From: Streptomyces sp. RPA4-2
GTDB taxonomy: Bacteria > Actinomycetota > Actinomycetes > Streptomycetales > Streptomycetaceae
Length of the DNA: 64,000 nt
NCBI RefSeq assembly: GCF_012273515.2
Contig: NZ_CP050975.2
Location: 6,944,001 to 7,008,000, forward strand
Reading direction: 5' to 3'
The notes beneath the pieces were generated by a model. It ran no database searches. It saw only the letters and a list, made by a program, of their open reading frames with translations, and was not told the DNA's origin. Positions 22,006 to 30,772 of the stretch are shown piece by piece (position 1 is the stretch's first letter; each line of letters starts with the position of its first letter). Both the position numbers and the translations under genes were made by a program.

Positions 22006-22488
22006 TCAGCCCCAGACCACCGCGCCCAGCCACGCACCCGCGATCAGCAGACACGCGAACAGCTCCGTCAGTACGCTCCAGCCGCCGGACCGCATCAGGG
22101 TCCGCACGGTCGAGCAGGCCCGCTCGTGCCCGCCCACGCCCAGCCGCTCATGGAGATAGATCCCGCCGACGAAGCCCGGCACCGCGCCGATCACCGGCAG
22201 CAGACAGAAGCCGAGCAGCGCCCCGGTCCCCGCGTACAGCCCCGTACGCGGGGTGGCGCCGCCCTCACGGAGCCGCCGGGGAGGCAGCGCCCAGCGGATC
22301 GCCTGGGCCAGCAGCAGGACCAGGGTCGCGCCCACGAGCACGCCCCAGGCCAGTACCTGCGGGGCGCTCAGCGCCCACCACAGGACCGCGGCCCAGACGA
22401 GCCACGACCCCGGCACACCGGGCACCAGCACTCCGCACACGCCGAGCGCGATCACCACGCCGACCAGCAGGAGTTCCCACACTCCCAT
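22006..22488 (-). CDS. DUF456 family membrane protein
   Basis: A 160-residue integral membrane protein with three or four hydrophobic helices: LLLVGVVIALGVCGVLVPG, then LVWAAVLWWAL, VLVGATLVLLLAQAI and a Gly-rich segment TGLYAGTGALLGFCLLPVIG. The LVPGVPGSWLVW loop and the glycine-zipper region are the DUF456 signature. The function is unknown. It lies 37 bases downstream, in transcription direction, of the TrmB/LuxR-type regulator gene and could be cotranscribed with it. Confidence 0.9.
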   Translation of the reverse strand: MGVWELLLVGVVIALGVCGVLVPGVPGSWLVWAAVLWWALSAPQVLAWGVLVGATLVLLLAQAIRWALPPRRLREGGATPRTGLYAGTGALLGFCLLPVIGAVPGFVGGIYLHERLGVGGHERACSTVRTLMRSGGWSVLTELFACLLIAGAWLGAVVWG

Positions 22489-22524
22489 CTGTCCAGGGTG
22501 CCGGAGCGGACGGAGGACCGCAGG

Positions 22525-23514
22525 TCAGCCCCGGGCCACCCAGCCCTTCTCGTAGGCGTGCCAGCCCAGCTGCAGCCGGGTCGTCACGTCCGTCAGCTCC
22601 ATCAGCCGCTTCACCCGGCGCTGGACGGTCCTCAGACCCAGATCGAGCTGTTTGGCCACGCTCGCGTCGGTCAGCCCGGCCAGCAGCAGCGAGAGGATCT
22701 CCAGATCGGTGCCGTCCGGGCCGTCCGGCCCCTGTTCCTCGAAGCCCCGGCTGCCCAGCCGCAGCGGTAGCGCGTCCCGCCACACCGACTCGAACAGGCC
22801 CGACAGCAGCTCCAGCAGCCCGCTGGCGTGCACGACCAGCGCGGCGGGCTGGGCGGTGTGGGAGGTGTGGGAGGTGAGCGGCACCATCGCGAGGGTCCGG
22901 TCGGCGATCACCAGTTTGGTCGGCACCTTGTCCCGCACCCGTACCTCTTCCTCGCGGCCGAGCGCGGCGGACAGCTCGGTGACACCGGCGGGCTGGTCGA
23001 GTACGGCGCGTTCGAGGACGACGCGGTAGCGGACGCCGCGCCCGGCCGCCTGCTCCTCCGCGTCGTTGTCCATTCCGGAGACCGCCACCGGGTTCCCGGT
23101 GACCAGGGCGCACACCTCCTCGCTCGCGCCGAGCTGGAGCTGCAGGAAGCGCTGGGTGACCGCCGCCGCGCCGATCACCACCTCGACCAGGTCGTGGACG
23201 GCGGGTTCGGTGGCCTGCGCGCGGTACTCCTCGGCGAGCAGCGCGGCCGCCAGTTCCGCCTTGTCCAGCTCGTGCCGCTGCTGGGTGAGCAGCGCGCCGA
23301 GCGCGACCCCCGGAGGCGCCGCGACCCAGCGTCCCGGCCGCGCCGACGACTGGGCCGCGAGTCCGTGCCGTTCGAGCCGGCGCAGGGCGCGTTCGGTGTC
23401 GTACTCGCCGAGCGTGAGCCGGCGTGCGAGATCGGGCACGTCCGCGGCGCCCACGGACACCAGTGCCCGGTACGCCGACTCGTGCGTCTCGTCCAGACCT
23501 ATCGCTCCCAGCAT
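22525..23514 (-). CDS. TrmB-like/LuxR-type HTH regulator
   Basis: A 329-residue regulator of a Streptomyces family with two DNA-binding motifs. An N-terminal TrmB-like winged helix covers residues about 1-75 (DETHESAYRALVSVGAADV, then RRLTLGEYDTERALRRLERHGL) and a C-terminal LuxR helix-turn-helix about 265-320 (LEILSLLLAGLTDASVAKQL, then LGLRTVQRRVKRLMEL). The middle region may sense a ligand. The start is the ATG complementary to 23512-23514. A 22-bp tandem repeat lies about 160 bases upstream, in the gap shared with the PP2C-like locus. The regulon is unknown. Confidence 0.87.
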   Translation of the reverse strand: MLGAIGLDETHESAYRALVSVGAADVPDLARRLTLGEYDTERALRRLERHGLAAQSSARPGRWVAAPPGVALGALLTQQRHELDKAELAAALLAEEYRAQATEPAVHDLVEVVIGAAAVTQRFLQLQLGASEEVCALVTGNPVAVSGMDNDAEEQAAGRGVRYRVVLERAVLDQPAGVTELSAALGREEEVRVRDKVPTKLVIADRTLAMVPLTSHTSHTAQPAALVVHASGLLELLSGLFESVWRDALPLRLGSRGFEEQGPDGPDGTDLEILSLLLAGLTDASVAKQLDLGLRTVQRRVKRLMELTDVTTRLQLGWHAYEKGWVARG

Positions 23515-23673
23515 GCGGCGATGCCCTCCCCAGGTTCCGTTCCGGCCGGGCCGTGGCGGAAACCGGCCACGGCGCAAACCCGCCTCGGCACATCATCGCC
23601 GCAGCACCCGCAACTCTGCCAAGCTCACGTCACCGGGGCACCGGTCACCGCCGGTGGAGGCCTGCCGGGAATC

Positions 23674-23726
23674 CCAGGGAAGTCCCGGCGGAGTTCCAGG
23701 GAAGTCCCGGGCAAGTCCCAGGGAAG
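23674..23726. repeat. 22-bp direct repeats in the divergent regulator/PP2C gap
   Basis: Units beginning CCAGGGAAGTCCCGG start at 23674 and 23696, with a truncated third copy at 23718-23726. The 22-base period, about two helical turns, puts copies on one DNA face, and GGGA-AG-TCCC within the unit is a short dyad. It is a candidate binding array for the adjacent regulator. Confidence 0.7.
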
Positions 23727-24000
23727 CAGGTCGCGCTCAGGGGTGAATCCGGCCGACCTGAACGGCGCGTCGGCGGGCCGGACCGTGGTGCGGGCCGGTG
23801 AGGTGCGCGGGACCCGGTCATCCAGTCGCCGCCGGGCGGTTCTCCCGTGGGGGGTGGGATCGTCCGGCGGTTTCTCCCGAACCTCCTTTGCCCGCGCCGT
23901 TGTTCGAGATTTCGAAGGCTGGGCGTTCAGTGGACCGGTCGGGTGGCCGGATTTCCGGATGCCCCGTTTTCAACCGGCTCCCGCGGTGACAATTAGGGGC

Positions 24001-24957
24001 ATGAGCCAGCAGGGGGAGAGCCGCACCGGTCACGAGGACGATTGGTGGGGGCAGTTGTACGACGACTCCACCCAGGACACGGGGCCCGCCGTCGCGCCCG
24101 ATTCCCTCGACGACCGGTTCGCGTCGGCCGCGGGGACGGTCGGGGCGGGTACGGCCGGGGCCGTGAGCCGGGGCGGGTTCCGCCGGCTGGTCGCAGACGC
24201 CGGAGCGTGACACCCCGCCACCGGGGGAGCCTCCCGCGCCGCCGGAGCGGCGCGGCGGCGGCTCGGGGCCCTGGCACGGCGCGTCGCGCCGCGGCGTGGC
24301 CCCCGGGCCGCTTCCGACCCGCCGCTCCGGGACGACCCCGCACGCGGGCGGGCCCCCTGGGAACCGCCGCGGGCCGATCCTCCGACACCCTTCACCCCGC
24401 CCGCGCCCGCTTCACCGTGGACGCCCAAGGATTCGTCCGCGCCCGCCGATCCGCCGAGGCCCGCCGATCCGCCCGTATCCGTCGGGCCGTCGGCGCCGGC
24501 CGCCCCGCCCGTGTCCGCCGGACCATGGGCAGGCGCCGACGCGTCGGCCCCCGTCGGTCCGTCCGGGCTTGTCGGTCCGCCGGCCCCCGCCGATCCGCCG
24601 GCATCTGCCGGGCTGTCGGCGCCCGCTGCCGCGCCTGCGTCCGCGGACCCGTGGGCAGGTGCTGGTTCGTCCGCGTCCATCGGTTCGTCCGGGTCCGCCG
24701 GTCCGTCCGCGCCCGCTGATCCGCCGGCACCGGCCGGTCCGCCGAGGCCCGCTGATCCGCTTTAAGCGTCCGCCCGCCCATGGGCAGGTGCCGATTCGTC
24801 CGCCCCCGTCGATTCGTCCGCGTCCGCCGGTCCGTCCGCGCCTCCCGATCCGCCGAGGCCCGCCGCCCCACCGCCGCCCGCCGGTCCGTCCGCGCCCGCG
24901 GCCTTCCCGCTCGGGCCGACGCCTCCGGGGTACCGAGCCGAGGTTCCGCCGAGCGCC
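24001..24957 (+). pseudogene. 5' part of a PP2C-family gene carrying two in-frame stops
   Basis: ATG at 24001 opens a conserved-looking start (MSQQGESRTGHEDDWWGQLY, then SLDDRFASA). The frame meets TGA at 24208-24210 and TAA at 24763-24765 but is otherwise open and in phase with the phosphatase domain at 24958-26187. After the TGA it continues with APWEPP-like and Ser/Pro/Ala-rich linker sequence. The simplest reading is one long ancestral gene with N-terminal acidic motif, disordered linker and PP2C domain, in which CGA and CAA (or similar) codons became stops. Alternatively the first 69 codons form a separate small gene and the phosphatase starts downstream. Confidence 0.6.
24526..24900 (+). 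repeat. three ~127-bp imperfect tandem repeats encoding a Ser/Pro/Ala linker
   Basis: Copies are marked by TGGGCAGG at 24526, 24652 and 24781, spaced 126 and 129 bases, both whole codon numbers. Each begins with Trp-Ala-Gly and runs through Ser-Ser-Ala, Pro-Ser-Ala-Pro and Asp-Pro-Pro motifs. The TAA at 24763 falls just before the third copy. The repeats explain variable linker length and are prone to recombination. Confidence 0.75.
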
Positions 24958-26187
24958 GTGGCCCCGCCCGCACCCCCGCCCCCCACGGCGTCGCCCGCGT
25001 CGGCCGTCCCGGCAGCCGTGCCGCCGCGGCCTCCCGGGCCCCCGCTGGACACCCCGGCCGCGCTCCCGCCGCCCCCGGCCTCCCCGGGCGGCGCACAGCC
25101 CGACACCTGGGCCCCGCACACCCCGGCCGCCGAGCCCCCGGCCGCCGCTCCGTCGCCCACCCGCCCCGACCTGTCCGTCCCCGCGCCGTACGAACCCGTG
25201 CCCGTCGCTTCCCAGGAGCGGCCCTCCGTGGCCCACGTGGGCTCGGGCCCGCCCACCTACGACGCCGAACCCACCGCGCTTCCGCCCGCCGACCCGGACG
25301 GTCTCGACGACCTGGTCTCCGACACCGTGCTGGACGGGGCGCGCTACGGGACCAGCACCCTGCGGGCGGTCTCCGTGCGCGGGGACTCCGCGCGCTACCG
25401 CGGTGAGCCGCGCCGCGACGCCCTGCTGACCGCCCGCTTCGGGACCGCGGAGCAGGCGCTCGTGCTGGTCGCGATGGCGACCGGAGCCCGTGCCACCCCC
25501 GGCGCGCACCGGGCGGCCGCCGAGGCCTGCCGGTGGATCGGACGGGCCGTCGGGCGCAGTCACGCACGGCTCGCCGAGGACATCCGGGCCGCCCGGCGCG
25601 GGGACCTGAAGTCGGGGCTGCACCGGCTCACCGACCGCAGCCTCGGCAAACTGCGCGCGAGCGCGGCCGAGCAGGGCGTCGAGCCCGAGGACTACACCGC
25701 GAGCCTGCGCTGTCTGCTGCTCACCGCGGACCCCGAGTGCCGTACGCGTGTCTTCTTCGGCGTCGGCGACGGCGGTCTCTTCCGGCTGAGGGACGGCGAG
25801 TGGCAGGACATCGAGCCGCGGACCGGCGACACCGTCGGAGAGCCGGTGGTCGGCTTCGGGTCGCTGCCCCACGAGACCCCCGAGGGCGACCGGCTCACCA
25901 TGGACCTGGGCATCACGACACCCCCGAGCCCCTACGAGCCCGCCCCCGCACCCCCGCGTGCCCCCTTCCGTTTCCGTGCCTCCGTCGCCCGGCCGGGTGA
26001 CACGCTCCTGCTGTGCACGGGCGGCCTCGCCGATCCCCTGCGCGGCGAACCGGGGCTCTGCGAGCACCTGACGACCCGCTGGTCCACCGGCGGGCCGCCG
26101 GGGCTGGCCGCGTTCCTGGCCGACACCCAGGTGAGGGTCAAGGGATACGCGGACGACCGGACCGCCGCGGCGGTTTGGGAGGCGTAA
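24958..26187 (+). CDS. protein phosphatase 2C domain-containing protein
   Basis: A 409-residue piece with a Pro/Ala-rich N-terminus of about 110 residues followed by a PP2C-like domain (PF13672 type). LRAVSVRGDSARYRGEPRRD near residue 138 contains the usual metal-binding acidic region, LLLTADPECRTRVFFGVGDGG the central strands, and GDTLLLCTGGLADPL near 345 plus GYADDRTAAAV near 395 the C-terminal metal-site motifs. It is predicted to remove phosphate from Ser/Thr proteins. The GTG at 24958 lacks a strong Shine-Dalgarno, and in-phase coding sequence continues upstream, so the real start may be the broken ORF at 24001. PoxB lies 75 bases downstream. Confidence 0.75.
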   Translation: MAPPAPPPPTASPASAVPAAVPPRPPGPPLDTPAALPPPPASPGGAQPDTWAPHTPAAEPPAAAPSPTRPDLSVPAPYEPVPVASQERPSVAHVGSGPPTYDAEPTALPPADPDGLDDLVSDTVLDGARYGTSTLRAVSVRGDSARYRGEPRRDALLTARFGTAEQALVLVAMATGARATPGAHRAAAEACRWIGRAVGRSHARLAEDIRAARRGDLKSGLHRLTDRSLGKLRASAAEQGVEPEDYTASLRCLLLTADPECRTRVFFGVGDGGLFRLRDGEWQDIEPRTGDTVGEPVVGFGSLPHETPEGDRLTMDLGITTPPSPYEPAPAPPRAPFRFRASVARPGDTLLLCTGGLADPLRGEPGLCEHLTTRWSTGGPPGLAAFLADTQVRVKGYADDRTAAAVWEA

Positions 26188-26262
26188 CCGCGTTCCCTGT
26201 GAATTCATGGACCCCAGAGGACGGACTCAAGGGTTCCAGGACCACTAAGGGGTGCGTGCAGC

Positions 26263-28005
26263 ATGGCCAAGCAGAACGTCGCCGAACAGTTCGTCGACAT
26301 CCTCGCCCGCGCGGGGGTCAAGCGCCTGTACGGCGTCGTCGGTGACAGCCTGAACCCGGTCGTGGACGCGATCCGGCGCAATTCCGCGATCGACTGGATC
26401 CACGTCCGGCACGAGGAGACCGCCGCCTTCGCCGCGGGAGCGGAGGCCCAGATCACGGGTCGGCTCACCGCCTGCGCCGGCTCCTGCGGCCCCGGCAACC
26501 TCCATCTCATCAACGGTCTGTACGACGCCCACCGCTCCATGGCCCCGGTCCTCGCCCTCGCCTCGCAGATCCCCTCCAGCGAGATCGGCCTCGGCTACTT
26601 CCAGGAGACCCATCCCGACCGGCTCTTCAGCGAGTGCAGCCACTACAGCGAGCTGATCTCCAACCCGAAGCAGATGCCCAGGCTGCTGCAGACCGCCATC
26701 CAGCACGCGATCGGCCAGTCGGGGGTCAGTGTCGTGTCGCTCCCCGGCGACATCGCCGCCGCTCCCGCCCCGGAGAAGACCGTCGAGACCGCCCTCGTCA
26801 CCTCCCGGCCGAGCGTCCGCCCCGGCGACGCAGAGATCGACAAGCTCGTCGCGCTGATCGACGAGGCCGACCGGGTCACCCTCTTCTGCGGCAGCGGGAC
26901 GGCGGGGGCGCACACCGAGGTCATGGAGTTCGCGGAGAAGATCAAGTCACCGGTGGGACACGCGCTGCGCGGCAAGGAGTGGATTCAGTACGACAACCCG
27001 TTCGACGTCGGCATGAGCGGTCTGCTCGGCTACGGCGCGGCCTACGAGGCCACGCACGAGTGCGACCTGCTCATCCTCCTCGGCACCGACTTCCCCTACA
27101 ACGCCTTCCTCCCGGACGACGTGAAGATCGCCCAGGTCGACGTCCGCCCCGAACACCTGGGCCGGCGCTCGAAGCTGGACCTGGCGGTCTGGGGCGACGT
27201 CAAGGAGACCCTGCGCTGTCTCACCCCGCGGGTGCGCGCCAAGGGCGACCGCCGCTTCCTGGACAAGATGCTGAAGAAGCACGCGGACGCGCTCGAGGGG
27301 GTGGTGAAGGCGTACACCCGGAAGGTCGAGAAACACGTTCCGATCCACCCCGAGTACGTCGCCTCGGTGGTGGACGAACTCGCCGACGAGGACGCGGTGT
27401 TCACCGTCGACACCGGGATGTGCAACGTCTGGGCGGCACGCTACATCTCGCCCAACGGCCGCCGCCGCATCATCGGTTCGTTCTCGCACGGTTCGATGGC
27501 GAACGCGCTGCCGATGGCGATCGGCGCCCAGTTCAGCGACCGCGCACGCCAGGTCGTGTCGATGTCCGGCGACGGCGGCTTCTCCATGCTGATGGGCGAC
27601 TTCCTCACCCTCGTCCAGTACGACCTGCCGGTGAAGGTCGTCCTCTTCAACAACTCCTCCCTCGGCATGGTCGAGTTGGAGATGCTGGTCGCCGGGCTTC
27701 CGTCGTACGGGACCACCAACAAGAATCCCGACTTCGCGGCCGTGGCCCGGGCCTGCGGCGCCTACGGGGTCCGCGTCGAGAAGCCCCGGCAACTGGCCGG
27801 CGCCCTGAAGGAGGCCTTCAAGCACAAGGGCCCCGCCCTCGTCGACATCGTCACGGACCCCAACGCCCTGTCCATCCCGCCGAAGATCAGCGCGGACATG
27901 GTGACCGGCTTCGCGCTGTCGGCGTCGAAGATCGTCCTCGACGGCGGAGTCGGCCGCATGCTCCAGATGGCCCGTTCGAACATCAGGAACGTACCGAGGC
28001 CTTAG
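26263..28005 (+). CDS. poxB: pyruvate dehydrogenase (quinone), PoxB
   Basis: A thiamine-diphosphate and FAD flavoenzyme of 580 residues that decarboxylates pyruvate to acetate and passes electrons to quinone at the membrane. It has the N-terminal Pyr domain with ThDP-activating glutamate in HVRHEETAAF, a central FAD domain (SGLLGYGAAYEATHECDLLI) and a C-terminal PP domain with the ThDP motif SGDGGFSMLMGDFLTLVQYD ending NNSSLGM. Length matches the family. AAGGGG lies 9-14 bases before the ATG. It appears monocistronic. A distinction from related acetolactate synthase or sulfoacetaldehyde enzymes rests on overall PoxB-like spacing; I am confident in the family. Confidence 0.9.
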   Translation: MAKQNVAEQFVDILARAGVKRLYGVVGDSLNPVVDAIRRNSAIDWIHVRHEETAAFAAGAEAQITGRLTACAGSCGPGNLHLINGLYDAHRSMAPVLALASQIPSSEIGLGYFQETHPDRLFSECSHYSELISNPKQMPRLLQTAIQHAIGQSGVSVVSLPGDIAAAPAPEKTVETALVTSRPSVRPGDAEIDKLVALIDEADRVTLFCGSGTAGAHTEVMEFAEKIKSPVGHALRGKEWIQYDNPFDVGMSGLLGYGAAYEATHECDLLILLGTDFPYNAFLPDDVKIAQVDVRPEHLGRRSKLDLAVWGDVKETLRCLTPRVRAKGDRRFLDKMLKKHADALEGVVKAYTRKVEKHVPIHPEYVASVVDELADEDAVFTVDTGMCNVWAARYISPNGRRRIIGSFSHGSMANALPMAIGAQFSDRARQVVSMSGDGGFSMLMGDFLTLVQYDLPVKVVLFNNSSLGMVELEMLVAGLPSYGTTNKNPDFAAVARACGAYGVRVEKPRQLAGALKEAFKHKGPALVDIVTDPNALSIPPKISADMVTGFALSASKIVLDGGVGRMLQMARSNIRNVPRP

Positions 28006-28769
28006 GCGTATTGACCCGCAGGGGTTTGTGTCGACGCGGGTGACGGGCGGCCGGTCCGCTGCCGCGGGCGGACCGTGTGCCCTCGTCGAGTACGGCCGGA
28101 CACGCAGCCGAGAGTCGGTGGATGGGCCGAGCGCCCGTGGTCGGTACGTCGGCCCGCACAGGAGGCTCCGGGTGGTGCGCCACCGTCGGACGCGCCGCCG
28201 TCGTGAGCCGTTCGCGCTCCGGCTCACCTCCCCCACGCGCCCCACGGAGGGCGGCACCCGGAGAGGCCGTGCGGCGGTGAGGGAGACCGGAACGGGGGTG
28301 CCCCGGGCCTGCGCCGAGGCGGGCGGGACGTTCCCGTACGGGGGCAGGGCGCCGCACCCGAGCGGGTGTGCCATCCGCCCCCGTGGCGGCGTCCCGACCG
28401 CCCACCAGGGCTTTTCCCGCCGAATCCGTGACGAGCGCGACGACTGCGAGGCGCCCATACGCGGCCCGGAGTGCGGGCTCCACCGGTCGCCGGACCCGGG
28501 AGCGTCCGCCGTCCCCAAGACATCGACGGCCTCCGGCCCGGGCCTCGCGCCCGGTCGACCGGGTCACCCCGGCAGGTGCGCAACTCCCGGGGGGCGACCG
28601 CCGTTCCCCGGAGCGCGGGCGGACGGGTGCCGGGAGCCCAGGCCCGTCACGCCGCCACGCTTTCGCTCCCGCATGGCCGAGGGTTGACGAATCGACATGA
28701 CTGCCGTCTCGCGTAGGAGGGCATGGATTCCCGTGAACATGTTCGATCACGAGGGGAATCGGCATCGGC
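28006..28769. other. 764 bases without a convincing gene
   Basis: Open frames exist on both strands but are Arg/Pro/Gly-rich, lack ribosome sites and show no recognisable domain. The region is GC-rich throughout and I see no strong repeat or hairpin beyond short GC dyads. It may hold the promoter and leader of the RsbW-like gene. Confidence 0.5.
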
Positions 28770-29270
28770 ATGCAGGCGGGGGTCATGAGAAGGCAGGTAC
28801 GAGGGCGCGGTCCCGTTGCGATCGGGGCCTCCACGGCAAAGGCGATGATGGAGGAGACGTCCGGGAGTGCGGCGGATCAACCCGCCACCGCGCAACTCAG
28901 GCGCAGGCTGGCGAGGGCGGACCTACGGGCGGTGCCCGAGGCACGCAGAGCGCTGAGGGAACTCTTACGGCACTGGGGGAGGCCGGGAAAGTCCGAGATA
29001 GCCGAGCTGCTGACCAGCGAGCTCGTCACCAACGCTCTCATCCACACCGATCACGACGTGATCCTGACGGCCACCGTCCGGCCCTCCGGACTCCGCGTGG
29101 AGGTACGGGACTTCGTGGGACGCAGGCCCAGGCCGCGGGTACCGGACGCCGACGACGGTACGCACGGCAGAGGACTCGTCCTCGTACAGTCCCTCGCGGA
29201 CGCGTGGGGCGTTCGGGCCCACGGCGTCGGCAAGTCGGTCTGGTTCGAACTGGACGGCGGCGCGGTGTAG
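28770..29270 (+). CDS. RsbW-like ATP-binding protein (HATPase_c)
   Basis: A serine-kinase/anti-sigma-type ATPase of up to 166 residues. The GHKL motifs are in order: N box ELLTSELVTNALIHTDHD near residue 80, G1 VEVRDFVGRRPRPR near 110 and G2 HGRGLVLVQSLADAWGV near 130. Streptomyces carries many such orphan proteins that phosphorylate anti-sigma antagonists or bind sigma factors. No partner is adjacent. The start is uncertain: ATG at 28770, 28785 or 28845 are all possible and only the domain from about residue 45 is conserved. It is convergent with the DUF2637 gene, with a hairpin between. Confidence 0.82.
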   Translation: MQAGVMRRQVRGRGPVAIGASTAKAMMEETSGSAADQPATAQLRRRLARADLRAVPEARRALRELLRHWGRPGKSEIAELLTSELVTNALIHTDHDVILTATVRPSGLRVEVRDFVGRRPRPRVPDADDGTHGRGLVLVQSLADAWGVRAHGVGKSVWFELDGGAV

Positions 29271-29365
29271 TCACCGCGCCGCCGTAATTCCTGTCCGGAC
29301 GTCGTTCCCGTCCGGGCGTCACCCTGGTCCGGGCGGAATTCCCGTCCGGGCGTCATGCGAGTCCG

Positions 29366-29390
29366 GGTCCGGCCGGATTCCGGCCGGACC
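29366..29390. terminator. bidirectional hairpin between convergent genes
   Basis: GGTCCGGCCGG (29366-29376) pairs perfectly with CCGGCCGGACC (29380-29390) across an ATT loop. It lies between the stops of the RsbW-like gene and the DUF2637 gene, so it can end both transcripts. Neighbouring GTCCGGGCGTC repeats surround it. Confidence 0.7.
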
Positions 29391-29425
29391 ACCGGGACTT
29401 CACTCGGGTCCCGTCCGACGGGACG

Positions 29426-30469
29426 TCAGCCGAACTGCTGCTCCAGATCCTTGAGCTTGCGCTCCAGGGAGTCGAGCCGCGGCAGGGCCATGGTGTCGTC
29501 CTCCGCGGTGAGGTCGACGGTTATCGGGTCAGCGCTCTTGCGGACCGGCTGAAGGGAGGGCCGCGAGCGTACGGGCAGTTCCGGCCCCGATAGAGCAGGC
29601 TCCGTAGAGGCCTGGGCGGGAGCACGCTCCACGGTCGTCTCGAGCTGCGCCCGTGCGTTCGCGCGCCCCGGCAGGCCCCGGTGACCGCGGCTGAGCGCCT
29701 TCAGGTGCGCGCGCTCGACCCGCTCCTCGTTGCGGCGGCGCAGACGCGTCTGCTCCTTCTGACGCTTGTCCTCGCGCACCTCGTCCACGGCCTCGTCCAG
29801 CGTACGGACGTTCTCCAGGAGCATCAGCGACCAGGCGCTGTAGGTCTCACGCGGAGCGCGCAGCCAGCGGACTATCCGGATCTGCGGCAGCGGGCGCGGG
29901 ACCAGGCCCTGCTCACGCAGCGCGGCACGGCGGGTCTGCTTCAGCGCCCGGTCGAACAGTACGGCGGCCGACAGGGACATGCCCGCGAAGAACTGGGGAG
30001 CGCCCGAGTGGTCCACGCCCCGCGGCGCGTGCACCCAGTTGAACCAGGCCGCGGCACCGGCGAAGGTCCACACGAGTATGCGTGAGCCGAGGGCCGCGTC
30101 ACCGTGGCTGGCCTCGCGCACGGCGAGTACGGAGCAGAACATGGCCGCGCCGTCCAGACCGAACGGGACGAGGTACTCCCAGCCGTCGGTCAGCCCGAGG
30201 TTCTGCTGGCCGAAGCCGACCAGGCCGTGGAAGGACAGCGCGGCGGCAACCGCGGCACAGCAGAACAGCAGCACGTAGGAAGCCGTGCCGTAGACGGCCT
30301 CCTTGCGCCGGCGGCGCTCCTCGCTGCGCTCCCACGATTCGTCGTTACTGCTGCCCGCGCCGTCCCCGGACCGCTTGCCGCGCGCGAGCACCGCCACCGC
30401 CGCCAGCAGTCCCAGGAGCAAAACGGCGCCCGGAAGCAGCCAATTCAGCGATATGTCGGTCAGTCTCAT
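29426..30469 (-). CDS. DUF2637 domain-containing membrane protein
   Basis: A 347-residue protein with an N-terminal membrane helix (LLPGAVLLLGLLAAVAVLA) followed by the DUF2637 region: YVLLFCCAAVAAALSFHGLV, PFGLDGAAMFCSVLAVREAS, ILVWTFAGAAAWFNWVHA and MSLSAAVLF give about four more helices. The C-terminal 150 residues are charged and predicted coiled-coil or disordered, ending LERKLKDLEQQF. DUF2637 proteins resemble the Spd spread proteins of actinomycete conjugative plasmids, but chromosomal copies are common and no other conjugation gene is present. The start is the ATG complementary to 30467-30469 with AAGGGA upstream. Confidence 0.85.
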   Translation of the reverse strand: MRLTDISLNWLLPGAVLLLGLLAAVAVLARGKRSGDGAGSSNDESWERSEERRRRKEAVYGTASYVLLFCCAAVAAALSFHGLVGFGQQNLGLTDGWEYLVPFGLDGAAMFCSVLAVREASHGDAALGSRILVWTFAGAAAWFNWVHAPRGVDHSGAPQFFAGMSLSAAVLFDRALKQTRRAALREQGLVPRPLPQIRIVRWLRAPRETYSAWSLMLLENVRTLDEAVDEVREDKRQKEQTRLRRRNEERVERAHLKALSRGHRGLPGRANARAQLETTVERAPAQASTEPALSGPELPVRSRPSLQPVRKSADPITVDLTAEDDTMALPRLDSLERKLKDLEQQFG

Positions 30470-30772
30470 CTGGGGTCCCTTGCATTGGGATAGGGCGTAA
30501 CGCCCGCCATATTGGCCCAAGCCCGTCGCCCCTCAGGGGGTTTCGCGGCAAGAGGCCGCCAAGGGAGTGCCAAGGGATGCGCAGGGCGACATTCTGCTCG
30601 AACTGCCGCGCGAGGGACGGGAGCTGAGTGCGAATTAGATTACCCGTACGGATGGTTCAACGGAAAGTTCCTGCGACAAGTGAGGAAGTTGTGAAGCACC
30701 TGTAACTCGAGGGGTGTCTCCGTCGCAGTTGATCTTAGAGCACCCGGAACCCGGCCCCTGCCGCGGGGCGTC

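Noticed and set aside
24755..24770. Shared TTAAGC sequence at the stop in the PP2C linker and at the KS break (53473-53480), suggesting a common scar
   Set aside because: Six bases of similarity in two unrelated contexts is too little to argue for a mobile element or artificial linker.
28028..28687. Plus- and minus-strand ORFs of about 200 codons after poxB
   Set aside because: Composition is Arg/Pro/Gly-rich on both strands as expected from GC content, with no domains or ribosome sites.
29426..30469. DUF2637 protein as evidence of an integrated conjugative element
   Set aside because: No integrase, Tra/FtsK-type transfer gene, att repeat or tRNA is nearby, and chromosomal DUF2637 genes are common.
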